NCBI GenBank assembly: GCA_037127315.1
Contig: JBBBDQ010000348.1
Span: forward strand, 1,930,001-1,994,000
DNA: 64,000 bases
Reading direction: 5' to 3'
DNA from: Ascarosepion bandense
Lineage: Eukaryota; Mollusca; Cephalopoda; Sepiida; Sepiidae
The stretch's first letter is position 1. Each line of letters starts with the position of its first letter. The notes below the pieces were generated by a model. That model did no database searches and was not told where the DNA came from. It saw only the letters and a program-made list of their open reading frames with translations. Below are positions 10,533-25,200 of this stretch, piece after piece. Made by a program: the position numbers and the translations under genes.

Positions 10533-13500
10533 ATGCGCCTTTTCTCCGTCCACTTCACAGATTCTTTTCTTGCAATTCCGGCCTGTGGAATTCCCTTTCG
10601 TTTACTTGCCTTTCCGACAGCTACAATCTCTTATTTGACTAGCCTGCATCCTCTCTCACATGCGCCTTTTCTCCGTCCACTTCACAGATTCTTTTCTTGC
10701 ATTTCCGGCCTGTGGAATTCCCTTTCGTTTACTTGCGTTTCCGACAGCTACAATCTCTTATTTGACTAGCCTGCATCCTCTCTCACATGCGCCTTTTCTC
10801 CGTCCACTTCACAGATTCTTTTCTTGCATTTCCGGCCTGTGGAATTCCCTTTCGTTTACTTGCCTTTCCGACAGCTACAATCTCTTATTTGACTAGCCTG
10901 CATCCTCTCTCACATGCGCCTTTTCTCCGTCCACTTCACAGATTCTTTTCTTGCATTTCCGGCCTGTGGAATTCCCTTTCGTTTACTTGCCTTTCCGACA
11001 GCTACAATCTCTTATTTGACTAGCCTGCATCCTCTCTCACATGCGCCTTTTCTCCGTCCACTTCACAGATTTTTTCTTGCATTTCCGGCCTGTGGAATTC
11101 CCTTTCGTTTACTTGCCTTTCCGACAGCTACAATCTCTTATTTGACTAGCCTGCATCCTCTCTCACATGCGCCTTTTCTCCGTCCACTTCACAGATTCTT
11201 TTCTTGCATTTCCGGCCTGTGGAATTCCCTTTCGTTTACTTGCCTTTCCGACAGCTACAATCTCTTATTTGACTAGCCTGCATCCTCTCTCACATGCGCC
11301 TTTTCTCCGTCCACTCCAACAGATTCTTTTCTTGCATTTCCGGCCTGTGGAATTCCCTTTCGTTTACTTGCCTTTCCGACAGCTACAATCTCTTATTTGA
11401 CTAGCCTGCATCCTCTCTCACATGCGCCTTTTCTCCGTCCACTCCAACAGATTCTTTTCTTGCATTTTCGGCCTGTGGAATTCCCTTTCGTTTACTTGCC
11501 TTTCCGACAGCTACAATCTCTTATTTGACTAGCCTGCATCCTCTCTCACATGCGCCTTTTCTCCGTCCACTTCACAGATTCTTTTCTTGCATTTCCGGCC
11601 TGTGGAATTCCCTTTCGTTTACTTGCCTTTCCGACAGCTACAATCTCTTATTTGACTAGCCTGCATCCTCTCTCACATGCGCCTTTTCTCCGTCCCCTCC
11701 AACAGATTCTTTTCTTGCATTTTCGGCCTGTGGAATTCCCTTTCGTTTACTTGCCTTTCCGACAGCTACAATGTCTTATTTGACTAGCCTGCATCCTCTC
11801 TCACATGCGCCTTTTCTCCGTCCACTTCACAGATTCTTTTCTTGCATTTCCGGCCTGTGGAATTCCCTTTCGTTTACTTGCCTTTCCGACAGCTACAATC
11901 TCTTATTTGACTAGCCTGCATCCTCTCTCACATGCGCCTTTTCTCCGTCCACTTCACAGATTCTTTTCTTGCATTTCCGGCCTGTGGAATTCCCTTTCGT
12001 TTACTTGCCTTTCCGACAGCTACAATCTCTTATTTGACTAGCCTGCATCCTCTCTCACATGCGCCTTTTCTCCGTCCACTCCAACAGATTCTTTTCTTGC
12101 ATTTCCGGCCTGTGGAATTCCCTTTCGTTTACTTGCCTTTCCGACAGCTACAATCTCTTATTTGACTAGCCTGCATCCTCTCTCACATGCGCCTTTTCTC
12201 CGTCCACTTCACAGATTCTTTTCTTGCATTTCCGGCCTGTGGAATTCCCTTTCGTTTACTTGCCTTTCCGACAGCTACAATCTCTTATTTGACTAGCCTG
12301 CATCCTCTCTCACATGCGCCTTTTCTCCGTCCACTCCAACAGATTCTTTTCTTGCATTTCCGGCCTGTGGAATTCCCTTTCGTTTACTTGCCTTTCCGAC
12401 AGCTACAATCTCTTATTTGACTAGCCTGCATCCTCTCTCACATGCGCCTTTTCTCCGTCCACTCCAACAGATTCTTTTCTTGCATTTCCGGCCTGTGGAA
12501 TGCCCTTTCGTTTACTTGCCTTTCCGAAAGCTACAATCTCTTATTTGACTAGCCTGCATCCTCTCTCACATGCGCCTTTTCTCCGTCCACTTCACAGATT
12601 CTTTTCTTGCAATTCCGGCCTGTGGAATTCCCTTTCGTTTACTTGCCTTTCCGACAGCTACAATCTCTTATTTGACTAGCCTGCATCCTCTCTCACATGC
12701 GCCTTTTCTCCGTCCACTTCACAGATTCTTTTCTTGCATTTCCGGCCTGTGGAATTCCCTTTCGTTTACTTGCGTTTCCGACAGCTACAATCTCTTATTT
12801 GACTAGCCTGCATCCTCTCTCACATGTACGCCTTTTCTCCGTCCACTTCACAGATTCTTTTCTTGCATTTCCGGCCTGTGGAATTCCCTTTCGTTTACTT
12901 GCCTTTCCGACAGCTACAATCTCTTATTTGACAGCCTGCATCCTCTCTCACATGCGCCTTTTCTCCGTCCACTTCACAGATTCTTTTCTTGCATTTCCGG
13001 CCTGTGGAATTCCCTTTCGTTTACTTGCCTTTCCGACAGCTACAATCTCTTATTTGACTAGCCTGCATCCTCTCTCACATGCGCCTTTTCTCCGTCCACT
13101 CCAACAGATTCTTTTCTTGCCATTTCCGGCTTGTGGAATTCCCTTTCGTTTACTTGCCTTTCCGACAGCTACAATCTCTTATTTGACTAGCCTGCATCCT
13201 CTCTCACATGCGCCTTTTCTCCGTCCACTTCACAGATTCTTTTCTTGCATTTCCGGCCTGTGGAATTCCCTTTCGTTTACTTGCCTTTCCGACAGCTACA
13301 ATCTCTTATTTGACTAGCCTGCATCCTCTCTCACATGCGCCTTTTCTCCGTCCACTTCACAGATTCTTTTCTTGCATTTCCGGCCTGGAATTCCCTTTCG
13401 TTTACTTGCCTTTCCGACAGCTACAATCTCTTATTTGACTAGCCTGCATCCTCTCTCACATGCGCCTTTTCTCCGTCCACTCCAGATTCTTTTCTTGCAT

Positions 13501-15830
13501 TTCCGGCCTGTGGAATTCCCTTTCGTTTACTTGCCTTTCCGACAGCTACAATCTCTTATTTGACTAGCCTGCATCCTCTCTCGCATGCGCCTTTTCTCCG
13601 TCCACTCAAACAGATTCTTTTCTTGCATTTCCGGCCTGTGGAATGCCCTTTCATTTACTTGCCTTTCCGAGTGCTACAATCTCTTATTTGACTAGCCTGC
13701 ATCCTCTCTCACATGCGCCTTTTCTCCGTCCACTTCACAGATTCTTTTCTTGCATTTCCGGCCTGTGGAATTCCCTTTCGTTTACTTGCCTTTCCGACAG
13801 CTACAATCTCTTGACTAGCCTGCATCCTCTCTCACATGCGCCTTTTCTCCGTCACTTCACAGATGCTTTTCTTGCATTTCCGGCCTGTGGAATTCCCTTT
13901 CGTTTACTTGCCTTTCCGACAGCTACAATCTCTTATTTGACTAGCCTGCATCCTCTCTCACATGCGCCTTTTCTCCGTCACTCCAACAGATTCTTTTCTT
14001 GCATTTCCGGCCTGTGGAATGCCCTTTCGTTTACTTGCCTTTCCGACAGCTACAATCTCTTATTTGACTAGCCTGCATCTTCTCTCACATGCGCCTTTTC
14101 ATCATCCTCAACAGATTCTTTTCTTGCATTTCCCGGCCTGTGGAATTCCCTTTCGTTTACTTGCCTTTCCAAGCAGCTACAATCTCTTATTTGACTAGCC
14201 TGCATCCTCTCTCACATGCGCCTTTTCTCCGTCCACTCCAACAGATTCTTTTCTTGCATTTCCGGCCTGTGGAATTCCCTTTCGTTTACTTGCCTTTCCG
14301 ACAGCTACAATCTCTTATTTGACTAGCCTGCATCCTCTCTCCTGGCCGCCTTTTCTCAATCCCTCCAACAGATTTTTTCTTGCATTTCCGGCCTGTGGAA
14401 TTCCCTTTCGTTTGCCTTTCCGACAGCTACAATCTCTTATTTGACTAGCCTGCATCCTCTCTCACATGCGCCTTTTCTCCGTCCACACCAACAGATTCTT
14501 TTCTTGCATTTTCGGCCTGTGGAATTCCCTTTCGTTTAATTGCCTTTCCGACAGCTACAATCTCTTATTTGACTAGCCTGCATCCTCTCTCACATGCGCC
14601 TTTTCTCCGTCCACTTCACAGATTCTTTTCTTGCATTTCCGGCCTGTGGAATTCCCTTTCGTTTACTTGCCTTTCCGACAGCTACAATCTCTTATTTGAC
14701 TAGCCTGCATCCTCTCTCACATGCGCCTTTTCTCCGTCCCCTCCAACAGATTCTTTTCTTGCATTTTCGGCCTGTGGAATTCCCTTTCGTTTACTTGCCT
14801 TTCCGACGGCTACAATGTCTTATTTGACTAGCCTGCATCCTCTCTCACATGCGCCTTTTCTCCGTCCACTTCACAGATTCTTTTCTTGCATTTCCGGCCT
14901 GTGGAATTCCCTTTCGTTTACTTGCCTTTCCGACAGCTACAATCTCTTATTTGACTAGCCTGCATCCTCTCTCACATGCGCCTTTTCTCCGTCCACTTCA
15001 CAGATTCTTTTCTTGCATTTCCGGCCTGTGGAATTCCCTTTCGTTTACTTGCCTTTCCGACAGCTACAATCTCTTATTTGACTAGCCTGCATCCTCTCTC
15101 ACATGCGCCTTTTCTCCGTCCACTCCAACAGATTCTTTTCTTGCATTTCCGGCCTGTGGAATTCCCTTTCGTTTACTTGCCTTTCCGACAGCTACAATCT
15201 CTTATTTGACTAGCCTGCATCCTCTCTCACATGCGCCTTTTCTCCGTCCACTTCACAGATTCTTTTCTTGCATTTCCGGCCTGTGGAATTCCCTTTCGTT
15301 TACTTGCCTTTCCGACAGCTACAATCTCTTATTTGACTAGCCTGCATCCTCTCTCACATGCGCCTTTTCTCCGTCCACTCCAACAGATTCTTTTCTTGCA
15401 TTTCCGGCCTGTGGAATTCCCTTTCGTTTACTTGCCTTTCCGACAGCTACAATCTCTTATTTGACTAGCCTGCATCCTCTCTCACATGCGCCTTTTCTCC
15501 GTCCACTCCAACAGATTCTTTTCTTGCATTTCCGGCCTGTGGAATGCCCTTTCGTTTACTTGCCTTTCCGACAGCTACAATCTCTTATTTGACTAGCCTG
15601 CATCCTCTCTCACATGCGCCTTTTCTCCGTCCACTTCACAGATTCTTTTCTTGCAATTCCGGCCTGTGGAATTCCCTTTCGTTTACTTGCCTTTCCGACA
15701 GCTACAATCTCTTATTTGACTAGCCTGCATCCTCTCTCACATGCGCCTTTTCTCCGTCCACTTCACAGATTCTTTTCTTGCATTTCCGGCCTGTGGAATT
15801 CCCTTTCGTTTACTTGCGTTTCCAAATAGC
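10533..15830 (+). repeat. Higher-order repeat blocks inside the satellite
   Basis: A diagnostic pair of variant units, one with TTGCAATTCCGG and the next with CTTGCGTTTCCGACAG, occurs at 10571, 12608 and 15652. The spacings are 2037 bp (about 16 units) and 3044 bp (about 24 units). Other landmarks keep the 3044-bp offset exactly: 11550/14594, 11805/14849, 11932/14976, 12187/15231 and 12570/15614. Variants such as GTCCCCTCCAACAG and CTACAATGTCTTA also recur at this offset. Multi-unit blocks were therefore copied. Confidence 0.9.
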
Positions 15831-18800
15831 TACAATCTCTTATTTGACTAGCCTGCATCCTCTCACATGCGCCTTTCTCCGTCCACTTCACAGATTCTTA
15901 CTGCATTTCCGGCCTGTGGAGCCTACTTTCGTTTTACTTGCCTTTCCGACAGCTACAATCTCTTATTTGACTAACCTGCATCCTCTCTCATGCGCCTTTC
16001 TCGTCCACTTCACAGATTCTTTTCTTGCATTTCCGGCCTGTGGAATTCCCTTTCGTTTACTTGCCTTTCCGACAGCTACAATCTCTTATTTATTCTTGCC
16101 ATCCTCTCTCACATGCGCCTTTTCTCCGTCAACAGATTCTTTTTCTTGCATTTCCGGCTTGTGGAATTCCCTTTCGTTTACTTGCCTTTCCGACAGCTAC
16201 AATCTCTTATTTGACTAGCCTGCATCCTCTCTCACATGCGCCTTTCTCCGTCCACTTCACAGATTCTTTTCTTGCATTTCCGGCCTGTGGAATTCCTTTC
16301 GTTTACTTGCCTTTCCGACAGCTACAATCTCTTATTTGACTAGCCTGCATCCTCTCTCGCGCCTTTTCTCCGTCCACTTCACAGATTCTTTTCTTGCATT
16401 TCCGGCCTGTGGAATTCCCTTTCGTTTACTTGCCTTTCCGACAGCTACAATCTCTTATTTGACTAGCCTGCATCCTCTCCATGCGCCTTTTCTCCGTCCT
16501 CAACAGATTCTTTTCTTGCATTTCCGGCCTGAATTCCTTTCATTTACTTGCCTTTCCGACAGCTACAATCTCTTTCATTTGACTAGCCTGCATCCTCTCT
16601 CACATGCGCCTTTTCTCCGTCCACTTCACAGATTCTTTCTTGCATTTCCGGCTGTAGATTCCCTTTCGTTTCTTGCCTTTCCGACAGCTACAATCTCTTA
16701 TTTGACCTAGCCTGCATCCTCTCCCCATGCGCCTTTTCTCCGTCCACTTCACAGATTTTTTCTTGCATTTCCCGGCCTGTGGAATTCCCTTTCGTTTACT
16801 TGCCTTTCCGACAGCTACAATCTCTTATTTGACTAGCCTGCATCACTCTCACATGCGCCTTTTCTCCGTCCACTTCCCCAGATTCTTTTCTTGCATTTCC
16901 GGCCTGTGGAATTCCCTTTCGTTTACTTGCCTTTCCGACAGCTACAATCTCTTATTTGACTAGCCTGCATCCTCTCTCATGCGCCTTTTCTCCGTCCACT
17001 TCTGAATGCTTTTCTTGCATTTCCGGCCTGTGGAATTCCCTTTTGTTTACTTGCCTTTCCGACAGCTACAATCTCTTATTTGACTAGCCTGCATCCTCTC
17101 TCACATGCGCCTTTTCTCCGTCACTCCAACAGATTCTTTTCTTGCATTTCCGGCCTGTGGAATGCCCTTTCGTTTACTTGCCTTTCAAACGCTACAATCT
17201 CTTATTTGACTAGCCTGCATCCTCTCTCGCATGCGCCTTTTCATCGTCCACTCCAACAGATTCTTTTCTTGCATTTCCGGCCTGTGGAATTCCTTTCGTT
17301 TACTTGCCTTTCCGACAGCTACAATCTCTCTTATTTGACCTAGCCTGCATCCTCTCTCACATGCGCCTTTTCTCCGTCCACTCCAACAGATTCTTTTCTT
17401 GCATTTCCGGCCTGTGGAATTCCTTTTCGTTTACTTGCCTTTCCGACAGCTACAATCTCTTATTTTGACTAGCCTGCATCCTCTCTCACATGCGCCTTTT
17501 CTCCGTCCACTCTAACAGATTTTTCTTGCATTTCCGGCCTGTGGAATTCCCTTTCGTTTACTTGCCTTTCCGACAGCTACAATCTCTTATTTGACTAGCC
17601 TGCATCCTCTCTCATGCGCCTTTTCTCCATCCCTCCAACAGATTCTTTTCTTGCATTTCCGGCCTGTGGAATTCCCTTTCGTTTACTTGCCTTTCCGACA
17701 GCTACAATCTCTTATTTGACTAGCCTGCATCCTCTCTCACATGCGCCTTTCTCCGTCCACTCAACAGATACTTTTCTTGCATTTCCGGCCTGTGGAATGC
17801 CCTTTCGTTTACTTGCCTTTCAGTGCTACAATCTCTTATTTGACTAGCCTGCATCCTCTCTCACATGCGCCTTTTCTCCGTCCACTTCCGATTCTAACTT
17901 TTCTTGCACATTTTCGACCCCATATGCGATTTCCCTTTCGTTTACTTGCCTTTCCGACAACTACAATCTCTTATTTGACGCTAGCCGCCATCCTCTCTCG
18001 TACGCCTTTTCTCGTCCACTTCTGAATTTTTCTTGCATTTCCGGCCTGTGGAATTCCTTTCGTTTACTTGCCTTTCCGACAGCTACAATCTCTTATTTGA
18101 CTAGCCTGCATCCTCTCTCACATGCGCCTTTTTCTCCGTCCACTTCCACAGATTCTTTTCTTGCATTTTCAGCCTGTGAAATTCCTACAAATTTCTGCCT
18201 TTCCGACAGCTACAATCTCTTATTTGACAACCTGCATCCTCTCCGCATGCGCCGCGCCTCGTGCTCCAACCGATTCTTTTCTTGCATTTCCGGCCTGGAA
18301 TTCCTTTCGTTTACTTGCCTTTCCGACAGCTACAATCTCTTATTTGACTAAGCCTGCATCCTCTCTCACGTACGCCTTTTCTCCGTCCACTCCAACAGGT
18401 TCTTTTCCTTGCATTTCGGCCTGTGAATTCCCTTTCGTTTACTTGCCTTTCCGACAGCTACAATCTCTTATTTGACTGTACTCACATCCTCTCGCCGGCC
18501 TTTTTCTCCGTCCACTTCCACAGATTCTTTTCTTGCATTTCCAGCCTGTGGAATTCCTTTCCCGTTTACTTGCCTTTCAAGCAATACAATCTCTTATTTG
18601 ACTAGCCTGCATCCTCTCTCATGCGCCTTTTCTCCGTCCCCTCCAGCAAATTCTTTTCTTGCATTTTCATTGTAATGGAATTCCTTTCGTTTACTTGCCT
18701 TTCAAAGCAGCTACAATGTCTTATTTGACTAGCCTGCATCCTCTCTCATGCCTTTTCTCCGTCCACTTCACCAGATTCTTTTCTTGCTTTCCGGCCTGTG

Positions 18801-19245
18801 GAATTCCCTTTACGTTTACTTGCCTCCAAAGCAGCTACAATCTCTTATTTGACTAGCCTGCATCCTCTCTCACATGCGCCTTTTCTCCGTCCACTTCTGA
18901 ATTCTTTTCTTGCATTTCCGGCCTGTGGAATTCCCTTTCGTTTAACGCTTTTCAAACATTCCAATCTCTTATTTGACTAGCCTGCATCCTCTCTCACGCA
19001 CGCCTTTTCTCCGTCCTCAACAGATTCTTTTCTTGCATTTCCGGCCTGTGGAATTCCTTTCAATTTCTTGCCTTTCCAAAACAGCTACAATCTCTTATTT
19101 GACTAGCCTGCATCCTCTCTCACATGCGCCTTTTCTCCGTCCACTTCACAGATTCTTTTCTTGCATTTCAAAGCACGGAATTCCCTTTCGTTTACTTGCC
19201 TTTCAAACAGCTACAATCTCTTGTTTGACTAGCTTTGCATCTCTC
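15830..19245 (+). repeat. Indel-rich sector of the satellite
   Basis: The unit core is still recognisable, but most units carry one or more small insertions or deletions, for example in the CTCTCTCACATGCGCC and CCGACAGCTACAATC segments. Some substitutions replace GGCCTG, such as AAAGCACGG near 19171. The change from the near-identical sector before 15820 is abrupt. It may be genuine age structure or consensus error in a long-read assembly. Confidence 0.75.
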
Positions 19246-22200
19246 TCTCACATGCGCCTTTTCTCCGTCCATTTCACAGATTCTTTTCTTGCATTTCCGG
19301 CCTGTGGAATTCCCTTTCGTTTACTTGCCTTTCCGACAGCTACAATCTCTTATTTGACTAGCCTGCATCCTCTCTCACATGCGCCTTTTCTCCGACCACT
19401 TCACAGACTCTTTTCTTGCATTTCCGGCGTGTGGAATTCCCTTTCGTTTACTTGCCTTTCCGAGAGCTACAATCTCTTATTTGACTAGCCGCATCCCTCC
19501 CTCACATGCGCGCCTTTTCTCCGTCCACTTCACAGATGCTTTTCTTGCATTTCCGGCCTGTGGAATTCCCTTTGTTTACTTGCCTTTCCGACAGCTACAA
19601 TCTCTATTTGACTAGCCTTGCATCCTCTCACATGCGCCTTTCTCCGTCCACTCCAACAGATTCTTTTCTTGCATTTCCGGCCTGTGGAATTCCCTTTCGT
19701 TTACTTGCCTTTCCGACAGCTACAATCTCTTATTTGACTAGCCTGCATCCTCTCTCACATGCGCCTTTTCTCCGTCCACTCCAACAGATTCTTTTCTTGC
19801 ATTTCCGGCCTGTGGAATTCCCTTTCGTTTACTTGCCTTTCCGACAGCTACAATCTCTTATTTGACTAGCCTGCATCCTCTCTCACATGCGCCTTTTCTC
19901 CGTCCACTTCACAGATTTTCTTGCATTTGGCCTGTGGAATTCCCTTTCGTTTACTTGCCTTTCCGACAGCTACACTGTCTTATTTGACTAGCCTGCATCC
20001 TCTCTCACATGCGCCTTTTCTCCGTCCACTCCAACAGATTCTTTTCTGGCATTTCCGGCCTGTGGAATTCCCTTTCGTTTACTTGCCTTTCCGACAGCTG
20101 CCACCCTTATTTGACTAGCCTGCATCCTCTCACATGCGCCTTTTCTCCGTCCACTCCAACAACAGATTCTTTTCTTGCATTTCCCGGCCTGTGAAATTCC
20201 CTTTCGTTTACTTGCCTTTCCGACAGCTAAAATCTCTTATTTGACTAGCCTGCATCCTCTCACATGCGCCTTTTCTCCGTCCACTCCAACAGATTCTTTT
20301 CTGTACTCGGCCTGTGGAATTCCTCGCTCTACTTACCTTTCCGACAGCTACAATCTCTTATTTGACTAGCCTGCATCCTCTCCTCACATGCGCCTTTTCT
20401 CCGTCCACTCCAACAGATTCTTTTCTTGCATTTCCGGCCTGTGGAATTCCCTTTCGCTTTACTTGCCTTTCCGACAGCTACAATCTCTTATTTGACTAGC
20501 CTGCATTCTCTCTCACATGCGCCTTTTTCTCGTCCACTCCAACAGATTCTTTCTTGCATTTCCGGCCTGTGAATGCCTCGTTTACTTGCCTTTCCGAGAG
20601 CTACAATGTCTTATTTGACTAGCCTGCAGAATCCTTCACATGCGCCTTTTCTCCGTCCACTTCACAGATTCTTTTCTTGCATTTCCGGCCTGTGGAATTC
20701 CCTTTCGTTTACTTGCCTTTCCGACAGCTACACCCTTATTTGACGAGTCTTTGCATCCTCTCTCACATGCGCCTTTTCTCCGTCCACTTCACAGATTCTT
20801 TTTCTTGCATTTCCGGCCTGTGGAATTCCCTTCGTTTACTTGCCTTTCCGACAGCTACAATTCTTTATTTGACTAGCCTGGGATCCTCTCTCACATGCGC
20901 CTTTTCTCCGTCCACTCCAACAGATTCTTTTCTTGCATTTCCGGCCTGTGGAATTCCCTTTCGTTTACTTACCTTCCGGACAGCTGCTACAACTTATTTG
21001 ACTAGCCTGCATCCTCTCTCACATGCGCCTTTTCTCCGTCCACTCCAACAGATTCTTTTCTTGCATTTCCGGCCTGTGGAATTCCCTCGTTTACTTGCCT
21101 TTCCGACAGCTACAATCTCTTATTTGACTAGCCTGCATCCTCTCTCACATGCGCCTTTTCTCCGTCCACTCCAACAGATTCTTTCTCTTGCATTTCCGGC
21201 CTGTGGAATTCCTCGTTTACTTGCCTTTCCGACAGCTACAATCTCTTATTTTGACAGCCTGCATCCTCTCTCACATGCGCCTTTTCTCCGTCCACTTCCA
21301 CAGATTCTTTTCTGTATCGGCCTGTGGAATTCTCTGTTTACTGCTCTTCTGGACAGCTACAATGTCTTATTTGACTAGCCTGCATCCTCTCTCACATGCG
21401 CCTTTTCTCCGTCCACTCCAACAGATTCCTTTTCTGGCATTTCCGGCCTGTGGAATTCCCCTTCGTTTACTTGCCTTTCCGACAGCTACAATTCCTTATT
21501 TGACTAGCCTGCATCCTCTCTCACATGCGCCTCTTTTCTCCGTCCACTCCAACAGATTCTTTTCTTGCATTTCCGGCCTGTGGAATTCCTTTCGTTTACT
21601 TGCCTTTCCGACAGCTACAATCTCTTATTTGACTAGCCTGCATCCTCTCCTCACATGCGCCTTTTCTCCGTCCACTCCAACAGATTCTTTTCTTGCATTT
21701 CCGGCCTGTGGAATTCCCTTTCGTTTACTTACCTTTCCGACAGCTACAATCTCTTATTTGACTAGCCTGCATCCTCTCTCTCACATGCGCCTTTTCTCCG
21801 TCCACTCCAACAGATTCTTTTCTTTGCATTTCCGGCCTGTGGAATTCCCTTCGTTTACTTGCCTTTCCGACAGCTACAATCTCTTATTTGACTAGCCTGC
21901 ATTCTCTCTCACATGCGCCTTTTCTCCGTCCACTCCAACAGATTCTTTTCTGTATTTCCGGCCTGTGGAATGCCCTTTCGTTTACTTGCCTTTTCCGAGA
22001 GCTACAATGTCTTATTTGACTAGCCTTGCATCCTCTCTCACATGCGCCTTTTCTCCGTCCACTTCACAGATTCTTTCTTGCATTTCCGGCCTGTGGAATT
22101 CCCTTCGTTTACTTGCCTTTCCGACAGCTACAATCTCTTATTTGACTAGCCTGCATCCTCTCTCACATGCGCCTTTTCTCCGTCCACTTCACAGATTCTT

Positions 22201-25200
22201 TTCTTTGCATTTCCGGCCTGTGGAATTCCCTTTCGTTTACTTGCCTTTCCGACAGCTACAATCTCTTATTTGACTAGCCTGCATCCTCTCTCACATGCGC
22301 CTTTTCTCCGTCCACTCCAACAGATTCTTTTCTTGCATTTCCGGCCTGTGGAATTCCCTTTCGTTTACTTACCTTTCCGACAGCTACAATCTCTTATTTG
22401 ACTAGCCTGCATCCTCTCTCACATGCGCCTTTTCTCCGTCCACTCCAACAGATTCTTTTCTTGCATTTCCGGCCTGTGGAATTCCTCGTTTACTTGCCTT
22501 TCCGACAGCTACAATCTCTTATTTGACTAGCCTGCATCCCTCTCTCTCTCACATGCGCCTTTTCTCCGTCCACTCCAACAGATTCTTTCTTGCATTTACG
22601 GCCTCTGGAATGCCCTTCGTTTACTCTTGCCTTTCCGAGAGCTACAATGTCTTATTTGACTAGCCTGCATCCTCTCTCACATGCGCCTTTTCTCCGTCCA
22701 CTTCACAGATTCTTTTCTTTGGCATTTCCGGCCTGTGGAATTCCCTTCGTTTACTTGCCTTTCCGACAGCTACAATCTCTTATTTGACTAGCCTGCATCC
22801 TCTCTCACATGCGCCTTTTCTCCGTCCACTTCACAGATCTTTTTCTCTTTGCATTTCCCGGCCTATGGAATTCCCTTTCGTTTACTTGCCTTTCCGACAG
22901 CTACAATCTCTTATTTGGCTAGCCTGCATCCTCTTCTCACATGCGCCTTTTCTCTGTCCACTCCAACAGATTCTTTTCTTTGCATTTCCGGCCTGTGGAA
23001 TTCCCTTTCGTTTACTTGCCTTTCCTGACAGCTACAATCTCTTATTTGACTAGCCTGCATCCTCTCTCACATGCGCCTTTTCTCCGTCCACTCCAACAGA
23101 TTCTTTCTGCATTTCGGCCTGTAAATTCCCTTTCGTTTACTTGCCTTCCGACAGCTACAATCTTCGGTCAATTAGCCTGCATCCTCTCCTCACATGCGCC
23201 TTTTCTCCGTCCACTCCAACAGATCTTTTTCTTGCATTTCCGGCCTGTGGAATTTCCTTTCGTTTACTTACCTTTCCGACAGCTACACCCTTATTTGACT
23301 AGCCTGCATCCTCTCTCACATGCGCCTTTTCTCCGTCCACTCCAACAGATTCTTTTCTTGCATTTCCGGCCTGTGGAATTCCCCTTTCGTTTACTTGCCT
23401 TTCCGACAGCTACAATCTCTTATTTGACTAGCCTGCATCCTCTCTCACATGCGCCTTTTCTCCGTCCACTCCAACAGATTCTTTTCTTGCATTTACGGCC
23501 TGTGGAATGCCCTTCGTTTACTTGCCTTTCCGAGAGCTACAATGTCTTATTTGACTAGCCTGCATCCTCTCTCACATGCGCCTTTTCTCCGTCCACTTCA
23601 CAGATTCTTTCTTTTGCATTTCCGGCCTGTGGAATTCCCCTTTTCGTTTACTTGCCTTTCCGACAGCTACACCCTTATTTGACTAGCCTGCATCCTCTCT
23701 CACATGCGCCTTTTCTCCGTCCACTTCACAGATTCTTTTCTTGCATTTCCGGCCTGTGGAATTCCCTTCGTTTACTTGCCTTTCCGACAGCTACAATCTC
23801 TTATTTGACTAGCCTGCATCCTCTCTCACATGCGCCTTTTCTCCGTCCACTTCACAGATTCTTTTCTTGCATTTCCGGCCTGTGGAATTCCCTTCGTTTA
23901 CTTGCCTTTCCGACAGCTACAATCTCTTATTTGACTAGCCTGCATCCTCTCTCACATGCGCCTTTTCTCCGTCCACTCCAACAGATTCTTTTCTTGCATT
24001 TCCGGCCTGTGGAATTCCCTTTCGTTTACTTGCCTTTCCGACAGCTACAATCTCTTATTTGACTAGCCTGCATCCTCTCACATGCGCCTTTTCTCCGTCC
24101 ACTCCAACAGATTCTTTTTCTTGCATTTTCGGCCTGTGGAATTCCCTTTCGTTTACTTGCCTTTCCGACAGCTACAATCTCTTATTTGACTAGCCTGCAT
24201 CCTTCACATGCGCCTTTTCTCCGTCCACTTCACAGATTCTTTTCTTGCATTTCCGGCCTTTGGAATCCTCGTTTACTTGCCTTTCCGACAGCTACAATCT
24301 CTTATTTGACTAGCCTGCATCCTCTCACATGCTCCTTTTCTCCGTCCCCTCCAACAGATTCTTTTCTTGCATTTTCGGCATGTGAATTCCCTTTCGTTTA
24401 CTTGCCTTTCCGACAGCTACAATGTCTTATTTGACTAGCCTGCATCCTCTCTCACATGCGCCTTTCTTCTCCGTCCACTTCACAGATTCTTTTCTTGCAT
24501 TTTGGCCTCGTGGAATTCCCTTTCGTTTACTTGCCTTTCCGACAGCTACAATCTCTTATTTGACTAGCCTGCATCCTCTCTCACATGCGCCTTTTCTCCG
24601 TCCACTTCACAGATTCTTTTCTTGCATTTCCGGCCTGTGGAATTCCCTTTCGTTTACTTGTCTTTCCGACAGCTACAATCTCTTATTTGACTAGCCTGCA
24701 TCCACTCTCACATGCGCCTTTTCTCCGTCCACTTCACAGATTCTTTTCTTGCATTTCCGGCCTGTGGAATTCCCTTTCGTTTACTTGCCTTTCCGACAGC
24801 TACAATTCCCATTTGACTAGCCTGCATCCTCTGTCACATGCGCCTTTTCTCCGTCCACTCCAACAGATTCTTTTCTGCATTTCCGGCCTGTGGAATTCCC
24901 TTTCGTTTACTTGCCTTTCTGACAGCTACAATGTCTTATTTGACTAGCCTGCATCCTCTCACATGCGCCTTTTCTCCGTCCACTCCAACAGATTCTTTTC
25001 TTTGCATTTCCGGCCTGTGGAATTCCCTCGTTTACTTGCCTTTCCGACAGCTACAATCTCTTATTTGACTAGCCTGCATCCTCTCTCACATGCGCCTTTT
25101 CTCCGTCCACTTCACAGATGCTTGCATTTCCGGCCTGTGGAATCTCTCGTTTACTTGCCTTTCCGACAGCTACAATCTCTTATTTGACTAGCCTGCATCC

